A stretch of DNA of 64,000 nucleotides from assembly GCA_938743325.2 (NCBI GenBank), contig OW568881.1:434001-498000 (forward strand). Reading direction: 5' to 3'. Within the stretch, counting starts at the first letter, position 1; each line of letters opens with the position of its first letter. Source of the stretch: Pycnococcus provasolii (lineage: Eukaryota; Chlorophyta; Pseudoscourfieldiophyceae; Pseudoscourfieldiales; Pycnococcaceae). Positions 7,439-16,904 of this stretch are shown here, in pieces. The translations under genes were made by a program, and so were the position numbers. The notes under the pieces are model-generated. The model did not search any database, was not told the DNA's origin, and was given only the letters and a program-made list of their open reading frames with translations.

Positions 7439-10400
7439 ATGCCGGAGCAGGCGGCGAAGAGGGTGCGTCGAAGAGGACACCGTCGAGCTGTCTCAGGAGG
7501 AATTCCAGAGGGCGGTGCTACACCGGCCGTCGTTGTGGTGCCGCCGCTGCTATGGCGCGCGCTTGTCTTCCTCACGTCTTCAACGGCTGTTGGAGGACAT
7601 GCGATTGACGACACGCGCGCAATCATAAACGAATATATGATGGATCCGCTGACGGTAGACGCGGCGTACACGGCGCTCGTACAACGGCTCAAAGCGCCGG
7701 CACCGGCGGCTCGCCTCTTGTGCGTTTCACGTGTGCTCGGCATCGTCAAGTCGCATCTCGTTCAGCACCACTGGCCCAGCGTCGCCGTGCTCAACGAGGT
7801 TGCCAACACGCTGGGCAGCGTCGTTGCACAGATGCCTGAAGGCGACCGTGCCGAAGTGGCGTCACGACTGGCATTTGTCAAGGCTGCGATGGCGGCACAT
7901 CTTGCTGCGTCGACCAACACGACCGAATCGATGACGCTCGGTATGGGAGGGGCTGCGCTGTGCGTGGAAGTCGCGCTTGACGACCCTGCGAATCGCAACG
8001 CCGCGTCTGTTCGTTTGCAGTCCGTTTCCTCGCACCCGATAGCTGCTGATGCGCTCGTTGACGTCGACGCTGTGGTAGGTGCCTCGGAGGCTGGCGTGGC
8101 TAGTGTTGGCGACAGGGGGGCAGCACTCATTGATGGCAACGTGCTTCCGCTCGACATAGCTTTGTCGCGGTGGAGCGCCGGTAGTGCTCAGCAGGGCGAT
8201 GATATGCTGGCACATCGCGATCCAAATAAATCTGAGCAACCGTCATCGCCAGCTTCCACGTCGGAGACGGCTGCACTTGACGTTCGAGACTACGTCGCTG
8301 TCGTTGACCCTCGCACAGCAGTGAGCCACGTGACAGCCGTATTGCAGTCCCGAGTCGGCGCTGCACGCTTTGTGCATGCCCCAGCGGCACTTGCTCACTA
8401 CTTACGAGGTGGTCACGACGACGGGACAAATGGTTTCCGCGCAGCAAAGGATGCGGACTCAAGTGTGCTCAATGCAAGCTTGCGTGAGGGCGGGTCGCAC
8501 TACGGAAATATCGACGACGATGACGATGAAGAGAGTGACGACGACGACGACGGCGGCGGCAGCGGCGGACGAAGAAGTCGCGCGATTGGCATTAGTCACG
8601 GCGATGCGGTGGAAAATGGAGCGGACATGTCAGCTTTGGAAATGCATGACCTTGTGGCTCGTGTTGTGCAGATGAAGACGCCTAACGACCGTGATGTTGG
8701 CGAGCTTGCCGAGCAGTTGGCGAGATGCTGGATTGTGGACGGCGTGCATAGCTTGCCGGTGTCACTGGAGCTTCTTCAAGCGCTGCTGTGCAGGCCTGAC
8801 ATTGCCACACGCACACGAACTTTCGACGTGCTGGTGTCAACAGCCACGGTCTTCGCCGTGGCAAAGCACAATGAAAGTATGCCACTGTACGCAAATTGGC
8901 TTTTGAGCGAGCTTGTTGTCTACCTGCATGACAGCCGCGAGAATTCCGAGGCAGTCTGGCGTTCAGCTCTAGGAGCGACGATGCTGCTCTCAACCAGTGA
9001 GGGAAAGGGTGTTCTCTCTTGCATTCGCGCTCTGCACCCTCGTGCGCTGCGATACATGCTCGAACGCTGTGTGATTTATCGTTGGAGCAGCTCATTGCAT
9101 GCCTTTTTATGCCGCGCCATTGGTGTACGAATGTATGACCGAGACAACTCAAGCACCGTGTCGCTCTCTTTGGATGCATTGCGAATGTTTGGGGGCATGC
9201 GAAGTTTGATGCATCAGCTGCTCCACGCGCCTTCCCTCGAGGCATCGCGCACGCTGTTCGGACTTCTCGTTGAGGCGAGCCTTGCGACCTCCATCCGTTC
9301 AACCCCCACGCACGAAGCGGCAGTTGCGTTGGCACGGGCTTTGGCAACAAGTGGCAAGGCAGCTGATGATGTATTCCCGCTATTGCGCCTTGAGCAAGAC
9401 GACCTGGTGCCACTCCTGTGCGTCACGCTAGAACCTCACGTGACTGCGAGTCTTGAGCACATTTCCGATGCTCAAAGAGATGCGATCCTTTCCCTTCTAC
9501 CGCATGTTGCCCGAGCGCTGGAGATGGCGGTGGAGTCGGCACGAGATACTAGCGGTCTGCGTTTCCGCGATCTTGAGATCGTTGCGGGACTGAGCTTTGA
9601 GGCTGTTCGCGCACGATCTCACGAGTCGCTCGGTCAGCTGAAGGAGGTGACATCTCTCCTATTTTCGGCTGAGTACGTTGACCGTTTCGCAGGCGCGTCT
9701 GCACTGTTTCATCTCGTGCGCGCCGCCTCGGAGCAGCTGCAACCTCATGCTGCATTTGGTGATGAACTCGCACCTGCGGCAGAGCTACTGATTGACCCTC
9801 CCGTGAATCCGTCAGTGATACCCGGGTATCCTCTCGCTCACACGGTGCTTTGGAACACGCTATTTATGGGTGGCGAGGCATCAAGCGCAACCTTGATCCT
9901 CGTTGTTGACAAATGCTTGCTCCACCAGCAATCTCTCGGCGCCGACATTTCTTGTCTTGTGGCGACGCTACACACGTCGGTGCGTTGGGTCATTGAGGCA
10001 TCAAAGGCACGATGGCGTGAGTACAGCGAGCGACTGAATTCACCTTTCAGCGAGCAGGGATCCGGTTGGATTTCCAAGGAACGTGGAAGAGCAACTCTGC
10101 CGTGCGTAGTTCTTGATTCCTACCTCGTGTGGGCGGTCGAGGCACTTCTTCGAATCGTGGCGACACCTTGCAGCACGGGCACATATGCGAATTCCGACGC
10201 GGTGGAAAGGCACCCATATACGATAGCATTACTGGACGGACGGTCACTTGTGACACGCCGTGCACTAGATGATATACCACAGGAGATACTCTGGAACATC
10301 TTCTACGGTCTTTCTGGCGCGCAACCTTCTACACCTGCTTCTGATGCACGTTTATGTGTGCTTCTACTGTTGCTAGGTCAGTTGTGCTCTGGTGAAAGAG

Positions 10401-10846
10401 AAGAGGCTCAATACAGACACGAAGATGCAGGACTTTACGAGACATTCTCCGCCATGTTGCACGATGATGACATTCGCATCGCCTACCACGCTTCAATCTA
10501 CTTGCTTCATGCGGTGAAGACGCGATCGTCTTCTGAATATCGGCGAATTCTTCGCAAGCTGGTACGCTCATTCTTCCCATCTGCGCAGCGACTCCCACCC
10601 GTCATTCTTCCCGTGCGCATAGCTTGTACCGCTCCTTCACAAGATGGATTTGCCAGCCTCCAGAACGCGCCAAGAACATTTCTGAGGAGCGGGACTTCCT
10701 TTAATTTGACGACAATTCTGTCTGCTGCAAGCATGACATGGTCTGAATTGTCGCAAGCAGTTCGCCGAAGGTTTGGCTCATTGCCAGGCAAAGCATCTTC
10801 GCTCTGGCGGACATCCTCTTTCTTTGGGTCGAGGCGCAGGGTATGA
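7439..10846 (+). CDS. Large helical-repeat (ARM/HEAT-like) protein of unknown function
   Basis: An uninterrupted 1135-residue frame from an ATG at 7439. Most of the sequence is predicted-helical Leu/Ala-rich repeats (for example LLCVSRVLGIVKSHLV and LARALATSGKAADDVFPLLR), suggesting an alpha-solenoid. An acidic Asp/Glu/Gly/Ser tract lies around residues 360-380, and the last 50 residues are Ser/Arg-rich and basic. No signature motif was recognised. The first 55 residues are less convincing: a different frame over 7470-7608 reads as a more ordinary protein, so a missed 5' intron or upstream exon is possible. It converges on the phosphoesterase gene. Confidence 0.65.
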   Translation: MPEQAAKRVRRRGHRRAVSGGIPEGGATPAVVVVPPLLWRALVFLTSSTAVGGHAIDDTRAIINEYMMDPLTVDAAYTALVQRLKAPAPAARLLCVSRVLGIVKSHLVQHHWPSVAVLNEVANTLGSVVAQMPEGDRAEVASRLAFVKAAMAAHLAASTNTTESMTLGMGGAALCVEVALDDPANRNAASVRLQSVSSHPIAADALVDVDAVVGASEAGVASVGDRGAALIDGNVLPLDIALSRWSAGSAQQGDDMLAHRDPNKSEQPSSPASTSETAALDVRDYVAVVDPRTAVSHVTAVLQSRVGAARFVHAPAALAHYLRGGHDDGTNGFRAAKDADSSVLNASLREGGSHYGNIDDDDDEESDDDDDGGGSGGRRSRAIGISHGDAVENGADMSALEMHDLVARVVQMKTPNDRDVGELAEQLARCWIVDGVHSLPVSLELLQALLCRPDIATRTRTFDVLVSTATVFAVAKHNESMPLYANWLLSELVVYLHDSRENSEAVWRSALGATMLLSTSEGKGVLSCIRALHPRALRYMLERCVIYRWSSSLHAFLCRAIGVRMYDRDNSSTVSLSLDALRMFGGMRSLMHQLLHAPSLEASRTLFGLLVEASLATSIRSTPTHEAAVALARALATSGKAADDVFPLLRLEQDDLVPLLCVTLEPHVTASLEHISDAQRDAILSLLPHVARALEMAVESARDTSGLRFRDLEIVAGLSFEAVRARSHESLGQLKEVTSLLFSAEYVDRFAGASALFHLVRAASEQLQPHAAFGDELAPAAELLIDPPVNPSVIPGYPLAHTVLWNTLFMGGEASSATLILVVDKCLLHQQSLGADISCLVATLHTSVRWVIEASKARWREYSERLNSPFSEQGSGWISKERGRATLPCVVLDSYLVWAVEALLRIVATPCSTGTYANSDAVERHPYTIALLDGRSLVTRRALDDIPQEILWNIFYGLSGAQPSTPASDARLCVLLLLLGQLCSGEREEAQYRHEDAGLYETFSAMLHDDDIRIAYHASIYLLHAVKTRSSSEYRRILRKLVRSFFPSAQRLPPVILPVRIACTAPSQDGFASLQNAPRTFLRSGTSFNLTTILSAASMTWSELSQAVRRRFGSLPGKASSLWRTSSFFGSRRRV

Positions 10847-11195
10847 AAAATACTGATTACGAGCAGACCGAAGATTGAATAGTTTGATCGAAGCAGAACA
10901 GAAACTCTCCGTAGACTCCCTCCCTTATTGTTTCCTATTTATGCTTTTAGCAGACAGATCTCCTTGAATCCATGTTCCGAGTTAATTTCATTCTCGCTGA
11001 CGTACCACTCCCGCCGCACACACATACAAAAAAATCAAAATGAATATGTTCATTTATCGCAGGTGGCAATTGCGCAAATGCATGGTGACGACTCTGCAGA
11101 ACTCATGCTCGACAACCCGTACTTCCATGTCAGGTCGATCATTTTCGGTGTAAATTAGATCGCTTCTTTTACAATTTTGGTACACTATCAAAGCA
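10847..11195. other. Convergent intergenic region, AT-richer
   Basis: This contains the 3' ends of the helical-repeat gene and the phosphoesterase gene. It is noticeably AT-richer than the flanking coding DNA. TGTAA-like sequence occurs near 11150, resembling the green-algal poly(A) signal. No gene was seen. Confidence 0.45.
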
Positions 11196-12614
11196 TCATT
11201 CCGGTGGCAGCAGGTCTTCCTCTAGAATACCAGGTAAACTGTGACCGAAACTCGACATAATCACGTCGAAAGGAAAGATAGCAGAGAGCACGTAAGTGTG
11301 ATCTTTCATTATGTAGTCTCGCACCGCGCCTTCTTGGTTTTTTCCAGCGCAACGCAGGTACGCAGGCTCTCCGACATGCTTAATGCCACACGCATAATCC
11401 TTTGCACTCTTCGTTCCCGCATGCCAATCTTTACCGTTTGATTCGAGCTTCATGAGAAGCGAGCGATACGTTGCGTTTGTCGCGGCGTGCTGAACAACGC
11501 GCCTCCACTCCTCTGGGGACAACGAAGCCAGACCGAGGTGAACGGGCGCTTGGTAACTCAGCTGCCATAGAACATTGCCGTCGGCATTCGTTGGCCTTTC
11601 GAGGTCCAAGCGGTACTGCTCAAATCCAACGACAGGTTGTGCGCGGCCAGGATCGACCGTGTACACGCGGAAAGACGGCATTTGACCTCCCTGAGGTGCA
11701 ATAGACGGCGTGATGAATGCCACCGAGCTCGCGGTTGCATCCTGCTCTGAGCGATCCGCGCCATCGGCGAATGCACGGAGCAGCCGCGACGAGCCTGAAT
11801 GTTGATGTCCAAAAATCTGAAGTGCAACGACGTCTGCAAAGCTTGCGACAATGTCCTCATACTCGTCGCTGAACTCGCCCCAGCAACCACCCCAAATACC
11901 CGGCGGGACGTGTCCAGTGACAATGACCCGGCTGCCGTGTAGGCGCGCGTCCGCGAGCTGCTGACGAAACCAAGCAAGCTGGTCTTCGAAGAAGGGTAGG
12001 CCAGGCTGCTCAGCCGCGTTTGGCGCCGGCTTGAAGTCGGCGAAGTTTCTAATATGACACGCGCGCGTGTTGAGCACAACCACTCGCCAAACGTCGTCCA
12101 CCTTCTCCGAATAGTACCCTCGGGAGAGCAGATTCCTTCGCGAGCCGTTGCTCAACCACGCTTGCAGTGCACTTTGACTCGCCTCGTGCGCCCAAGCGTC
12201 GGCATAGTTGACGTGCGCGGCGCCCTCTGCAAAGTCCGTGTTCCCAATCACGGGAAATATGCGCACTCCCGGCAAGAGTTCGCGCAGAGCCGTTGACGCG
12301 ACGCCAATCGCCTCTGTCGCATGTCTTTGCTCGTATGGGAAGCACATCTCGCACCTCTGCGGGCCTGTATCTCCTCCCCAAATCACGAACGAAGCGTTCG
12401 CCTGTGCAGCGGCCGAAAGCGCACTGCGCCACAGCGCGTTGGTGGTCGTCGCATGAGCGTCTTGATGGTGCAAGTCGTTGATCGCCACCTGCTCCTCGGC
12501 TGCCATGGTTGTGTGCACGTGCAGGTCTGTGAAGTGCAAGACGCGCGGGGACGTGGTTGCCTCCGTTAAGGTGCATAGCCACAGCACGACAGTGCCGTGC
12601 AAGAATCGCGCCAT
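11196..12614 (-). CDS. Secreted acid-sphingomyelinase-like phosphodiesterase
   Basis: The product is 472 residues starting at an ATG at 12614, with a signal peptide (FLHGTVVLWLCTLTEA). Calcineurin-type metallophosphoesterase metal ligands appear in order: HFTDLHVH (Asp30 and His32), WGGDTGP, GNTDF, GHVPPG and FGHQHSG. The spacing, the PG after GHV and the length fit the SMPDL3/acid sphingomyelinase-like group, which uses two zinc ions. Known members hydrolyse sphingomyelin or nucleotide phosphoesters outside the cell or in lysosomes; which applies here cannot be read from sequence. Several N-glycosylation sequons are present. All five metal-site blocks are intact, so it is probably active. 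Confidence 0.85.
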   Translation of the reverse strand: MARFLHGTVVLWLCTLTEATTSPRVLHFTDLHVHTTMAAEEQVAINDLHHQDAHATTTNALWRSALSAAAQANASFVIWGGDTGPQRCEMCFPYEQRHATEAIGVASTALRELLPGVRIFPVIGNTDFAEGAAHVNYADAWAHEASQSALQAWLSNGSRRNLLSRGYYSEKVDDVWRVVVLNTRACHIRNFADFKPAPNAAEQPGLPFFEDQLAWFRQQLADARLHGSRVIVTGHVPPGIWGGCWGEFSDEYEDIVASFADVVALQIFGHQHSGSSRLLRAFADGADRSEQDATASSVAFITPSIAPQGGQMPSFRVYTVDPGRAQPVVGFEQYRLDLERPTNADGNVLWQLSYQAPVHLGLASLSPEEWRRVVQHAATNATYRSLLMKLESNGKDWHAGTKSAKDYACGIKHVGEPAYLRCAGKNQEGAVRDYIMKDHTYVLSAIFPFDVIMSSFGHSLPGILEEDLLPPE

Positions 12615-12992
12615 CGGCGGGGGAACGCAGGTGGGGAACGCCGGGACAAAAACGAATATGTCTTCCCTGCTTTGGCGACGGCGTTTGCGGGAGGTTTGCG
12701 GGGCCGACCCTCTGGCCGACCCTCCCCAAACCCAAACCCCAACTCCCTTCCCACCAACTGACCAAGGGCATAGTAAACACGATTCGGACAGTACAGTAGG
12801 TGTCCATGGACACCTTTGCCCGGGGAAATTCCCTCGATCAAATATTTGTGCAGTGTCGAGAATACCTGATATGCCTGGGTCCGTGTATCTCAGCAGTCAC
12901 GGGAACGGGCTTTAATTTTTGTTTCGCTTATTTGAGATGTCAGTTACTAACGTTTTATAAGAAATGTTTTCACGAACGGAATGACGAGTCCA
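12615..12992. promoter_or_regulatory. Spacer upstream of the phosphoesterase gene
   Basis: This lies between the start of the phosphoesterase gene and the end of the polyproline gene, both on the minus strand. It is Pro-codon-like and GC-rich near 12700 and AT-rich towards 12990. No gene was seen. Confidence 0.4.
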
Positions 12993-15900
12993 TTAATATT
13001 TTTTCGGACTGACGCTTCTTGGCGAACTTCTTGGCGAACTGCCCGCCTCGTCGTCGTCCTCATCGTACTCGCCGTCCTCCTCCTCGTCCGAATCGTTCAA
13101 CTTTACGCGCACTACGATGCGATCGTCATCTTCTTGAGTCATAGACATAAGCAGGATCCCCGGCGCCAATTCCCTATCCGGCGAAGCTGTCTTGTCAAAA
13201 GGAGGCGACTCGAACTGTAGTACACGTTTCGCGAACTGTAGTACGCGTTTCGTCGGCGATAATGGGACGTCTTTCCCACTCTCCTCGTACCCATTTGTTT
13301 GAGCCCCATTAGTTTCAACTGCTTCCTTTTCACTGAAGTTGTACTTGGTTGCACTCATTGTGAGTTTCTTCTGCGCATCGACAAGCTGTTTCACGGCATC
13401 GCGAGGTCGAGGCTTGAGCAGAAACGGCACGATGATGGCACCTTCGCTGAGGATGCTCGACACGACCGCCATCGTGTGCCAACTACATCCCACCGGCGTG
13501 TCGTCTCCGCTTGATTTGCCAAAGTGTGCAACGAGTCCCCAATAGCCGTTCGCGAGGCAGAAAGATACCCAGACATTAAGCAAGTTTGTCAAAAGCGCCG
13601 AATAAGGTCGCACAACAAACACAACAATGGCATCGATGCCTAGAAGGAATGCTGCAAGAGACGCTGAAGACGAGCGGCCTCTGCCCGCTGCACCCGCAGT
13701 TGCACATGACATTACGGCAAGTCCACGTATGACCGTTCGCACGAAATCCATGTACGCGGGCGTTCTCTCAGTCAGTGCGAAGAACAGACTTCCTGATCCG
13801 TTCCTAATAGGCTGTATGAAGGCGCCGAAACGCTCAACCAGAAACATGAACGGTTTTGACTGCCAGTGACCCATGTCGCGGAGTCCAAGGTGTTCGCCAA
13901 TCCTACGCAACACAATCTGCGGCGGAGTTAGCACAGTGCGAATGAAAAGCCTGAAGGCTGTATCGCTCTCCTCCACGTGCACTTCCGGTGCGGGCGGCAC
14001 AAATTCAGCCTTCGTCTTCATTGTCAGCGCGACGTACAGCTGGATAGTGAGAAGGATACCCACGAAGCTGTACGCAAAGAGTGCCTGCGGAACGCCAACC
14101 GTGTTCTCCGAAGGCAGGTGATCCGACTCCCGCCCAATGAATGTCTCGCCGAGATAAGCGGTTGCGCACAACATGCACGGAACCATGAAGAATCGAAGCG
14201 CCAGCGCCTGCACGCGCGGGAAGACGACTTTGAAGAGGGTAGTCACCGCCATCTTCTCTTTCGTAGTGCCCTCCGATGCCCTCAGGAGCCGATGCGTCAG
14301 GGCTCTGCGACAGAGGTACATGACCGTGTCGATAGAGCATGCGAACAACATTGCTAATGTCACCCACCAAACGGTGCGATCCAGCAGCATGCCCGTGTCA
14401 AACTCCTTGTACCTTGCTCCATTCCACGGCTGCGCGGCGTGAAGATTCAGCGTGCCCATGCTCTGGTAAACATCCACAACCACGGGGTGTATTCCCTTTT
14501 CTGTATACCCGCGGAAAAGCCACAGTGCGCTTCCCACGATCTGAAGATCCACAACCATGCGCGCAAACGCAGCGTTGGCGGAGTACAAGCCGGCATCGTA
14601 GTGTGGGTAAGCGTTGTACGACCCGAACCCGAAGAGCGCCGCCGCCCCACCGTACATTGCAATGATAAAGTACGATACGATTTGCGCAGCATATGTAGTC
14701 TCTGACACCGCGATATTCGGGATGCGCGGAGGAGGCGGGCTCGGAGGCGGGCTGGGTGGTGGTGGTAGTGGACTCGGTGGCGGCGGAGGTGGTCGAGGAG
14801 GAGGTGGTGATGGCGGGGGCGGATTCGGTGGGAACGGCGGGAGCGGTGGCGGGCTCGGCGGCGGCGGGCTCGGCGGCGGCGGGCTCGGCGGCGGGAGCGG
14901 CGGCGGGCTCGGTGGCGGAGGGGGAGGAGGGGGAGAAGGCGGCGGGGGCGAGCAGCTGTTGTCTGCAATGCACGGGTTCGGCGGTGGAGTTGGCGGTGGA
15001 GGTAACGGTGGCGGGAACTTGCGCGGCGGCGGTGGCCTGACGAAGTAGATGATCTTGAGCTGGGAGAACCCGATGTTGGCAACACGGCCAGGTGCCTGGC
15101 GTCGCATCGCCGGAGACGTGGGTATGCTGTCCGGGTAACGTACCAACACAAGCTTGATGAAGTTCGTGATCACTGGAAGGTCCATTGACGCCTGGAAGGT
15201 GTCTTTCTTGCACGCTCGATTCGACCCTGTGTGATTCACGGGTGATCCGATGGGCCTGTACGACGCGCCATCCCACCACTCAACGCGAATGTAGTCGTAC
15301 CGGAATCCCATCTCGTATTTCTCCGGGTCCTGTGACTGGCCCACCTCCACGAGCCCAATGTCACGCGTCTGCTCGAACTCGTACACAATCTCAACGTCCT
15401 GGTAAGCGAGACCCGAGTCGTCGTCGTCGTTGAGATTGGAGTATCGCCAGTCGCGTTTTGTATCCAAAGTGCACAGCGGCGCAACTCCAGGCGGCGACAC
15501 GTCACCCACCACGCTCGGGTCGGCAAACTCATCCTTGCTCAGCGCAGACGCGAGATCCGTCATGACCACACCCAAGCCAAGGGCCAGGGAAGTGTACATG
15601 ATGTCGCCGAGGCTGCTATCGGAAACCGTCTTTAGATATTTTCGCGGGTTCGGGTACCCAGCCGGCGGCGAAGGAGGCTCACTCCAGACGGTCGGACTTG
15701 CCCAGAACATCGGCGCACCTGTATTCCCAAGCGGAGGCGGCGACGGCGGTGGTGGCGAGGCTGGTGGCGTGGCAGGGATCAGCGGCGGTGTCGGCGGCGG
15801 TGATGCGGGTGTGGGAGGCCAACTCACGATCCCTGGTGGCGTGGGCGGTGGAGGAGGACTAGGCGAAGGAGGTGGAGGTGGGGAAGGTGGTGGTGGGGAA

Positions 15901-16904
15901 GGGTAAGCAGAAGGCTGAGATGGCGGAGGAGAGCACTTGTTGGCAGGGTCCAACGACCCATCTTCCAAGTACGCGAAATAGCACGGCGGCGGAGGCGGCG
16001 ATGGTGGAGGCGGTGGGGACGGCGGAGGTGGCGGTGATGGCGAAGGAGGTGGAATTGGAGGAAATGGAGGAGCCGGTGCTAGCGGCGGAAAGGGTGGAGG
16101 CGGTGGGCTGGGTGGAGGAGGCGGTGATGGCGGTGGGCTGGGTGGAGGCGGCGGTGATGGCGGAGGAGGGGGAGGAGGGGGTGGAGAAGGTGGTGGCGGC
16201 GGTGACGGCGGAGGAGGCGGCGGTGAAGGAGGAGGAGGGGGGGGAGAAGGTGGTGGAGGTGGAGGTGGCGGCGGAGGTGGCGGCGGTGGAGAAGGTGGTG
16301 GTGGAGGTGGCGGCGGAGGTGGCGGCGGTGGAGAAGGTGGCGGAGGAGGAGGTGGTGGAGGTGGTGGAGAAGGTGGTGGAGGTGACGGAATAGGTGGCGG
16401 AGGTGGCGGAGGTGGTGGGGGTGGAGGGGGTGGAGAAGGTGGCGGCGATGGATGTGGAGGGGCTGGAGGAGGGGGTGGAGGTGGTGGAGAAGGCGGTGGC
16501 GGCGGTGGAGGAGGCGGCGGTGGCGGTGACGGCGGTGGCGGCGGTGGAGGAGGTGGTGGTGGCGGTGACGGCGGTGGCGGCGGTGGAGGAGGTGGTGACG
16601 GCGGTGGCGGCGGTGGCGGCGGTGGACTAGGCGGCGGTGGCGGCCACGGCGGTAGCGGAGGTGGACTAGGCGGCGGTGGCGGCCACGGCGGTAGCGGAGG
16701 TGGCGGTGGCGGTGGTGGCGAGCAGTTGGGCGTGTTCACGTCTAAGCACGGATCAGGCGGCGGAGGCGGAGGATACCAAAACGAGAGCCGCCGTGTTTGC
16801 AGAGCTCGCACCGTGATGGCGTTGAACGCGCATAGAGCAAGCGCGAGGACGAGCGTGGCGGCCGCGCAGCACGAGGAGAGACGAGAGCGTTGTTTGCGTT
16901 TCAT
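12993..16904 (-). CDS. Giant polyproline multi-pass membrane protein with discoidin-like domain
   Basis: The ATG at 16904 gives 1303 residues; the frame also opens at an upstream GTG. In order: a signal anchor (residues about 12-32); a Ser-Pro(n) region of roughly 350 residues typical of hydroxyproline-rich glycoproteins; a globular region with VEIVYEFEQTRDIGLVEV and YDYIRVEWWDGASYRPIG, suggestive of a discoidin-like galactose-binding fold; a second Ser-Pro region; about eight hydrophobic segments; and an acidic, Ser-rich cytoplasmic tail ending SVSPKKY. The membrane part vaguely recalls TRP-like channels but carries no diagnostic motif. A wall- or matrix-tethered sensor or channel is a reasonable inference. 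The two GGN-rich DNA tracts are the coding sequence for the Pro blocks. Confidence 0.75.
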   Translation of the reverse strand: MKRKQRSRLSSCCAAATLVLALALCAFNAITVRALQTRRLSFWYPPPPPPDPCLDVNTPNCSPPPPPPPPLPPWPPPPPSPPPLPPWPPPPPSPPPPPPPPPSPPPPPPPPPSPPPPPPPPPPPPSPPPPPPPPPPPPSPPPPPPPPAPPHPSPPPSPPPPPPPPPPPPPPIPSPPPPSPPPPPPPPPPPSPPPPPPPPPPPPPSPPPPPPPPPPPPPPSPPPPPPSPPPPPPSPPPPPSPPPPPPPPPSPPPPPSPPPSPPPPPSPPPPPFPPLAPAPPFPPIPPPSPSPPPPPSPPPPPSPPPPPCYFAYLEDGSLDPANKCSPPPSQPSAYPSPPPPSPPPPPSPSPPPPPTPPGIVSWPPTPASPPPTPPLIPATPPASPPPPSPPPLGNTGAPMFWASPTVWSEPPSPPAGYPNPRKYLKTVSDSSLGDIMYTSLALGLGVVMTDLASALSKDEFADPSVVGDVSPPGVAPLCTLDTKRDWRYSNLNDDDDSGLAYQDVEIVYEFEQTRDIGLVEVGQSQDPEKYEMGFRYDYIRVEWWDGASYRPIGSPVNHTGSNRACKKDTFQASMDLPVITNFIKLVLVRYPDSIPTSPAMRRQAPGRVANIGFSQLKIIYFVRPPPPRKFPPPLPPPPTPPPNPCIADNSCSPPPPSPPPPPPPPSPPPLPPPSPPPPSPPPPSPPPLPPFPPNPPPPSPPPPRPPPPPPSPLPPPPSPPPSPPPPRIPNIAVSETTYAAQIVSYFIIAMYGGAAALFGFGSYNAYPHYDAGLYSANAAFARMVVDLQIVGSALWLFRGYTEKGIHPVVVDVYQSMGTLNLHAAQPWNGARYKEFDTGMLLDRTVWWVTLAMLFACSIDTVMYLCRRALTHRLLRASEGTTKEKMAVTTLFKVVFPRVQALALRFFMVPCMLCATAYLGETFIGRESDHLPSENTVGVPQALFAYSFVGILLTIQLYVALTMKTKAEFVPPAPEVHVEESDTAFRLFIRTVLTPPQIVLRRIGEHLGLRDMGHWQSKPFMFLVERFGAFIQPIRNGSGSLFFALTERTPAYMDFVRTVIRGLAVMSCATAGAAGRGRSSSASLAAFLLGIDAIVVFVVRPYSALLTNLLNVWVSFCLANGYWGLVAHFGKSSGDDTPVGCSWHTMAVVSSILSEGAIIVPFLLKPRPRDAVKQLVDAQKKLTMSATKYNFSEKEAVETNGAQTNGYEESGKDVPLSPTKRVLQFAKRVLQFESPPFDKTASPDRELAPGILLMSMTQEDDDRIVVRVKLNDSDEEEDGEYDEDDDEAGSSPRSSPRSVSPKKY
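14735..15035. repeat. Imprecise triplet repeat encoding Ser-Pro(n), block 2
   Basis: GGC/GGT-rich plus-strand DNA that encodes the second proline block of the minus-strand gene, including exact short repeats of GGCGGCGGGCTC. Plus-strand glycine-rich open frames here are shadows. Confidence 0.8.
15690..16765. repeat. Imprecise triplet repeat encoding Ser-Pro(n), block 1
   Basis: Over 1 kb of GGN-type repeats on the plus strand encoding the long proline block. Local exact duplications such as GGCGGTGGCGGCCACGGCGG near 16620 and 16670 show ongoing slippage or unequal exchange. Confidence 0.8.

Noticed and set aside
8682-9413. 243-codon minus frame inside the helical-repeat gene
   Set aside because: Reads as a shadow of the 1135-residue plus-strand frame.
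14398-16630. Long plus- and minus-frame glycine-, valine- or arginine-rich open frames opposite the polyproline gene
   Set aside because: They are frame shadows of the GGN-repeat coding DNA and contain no protein-like sequence.
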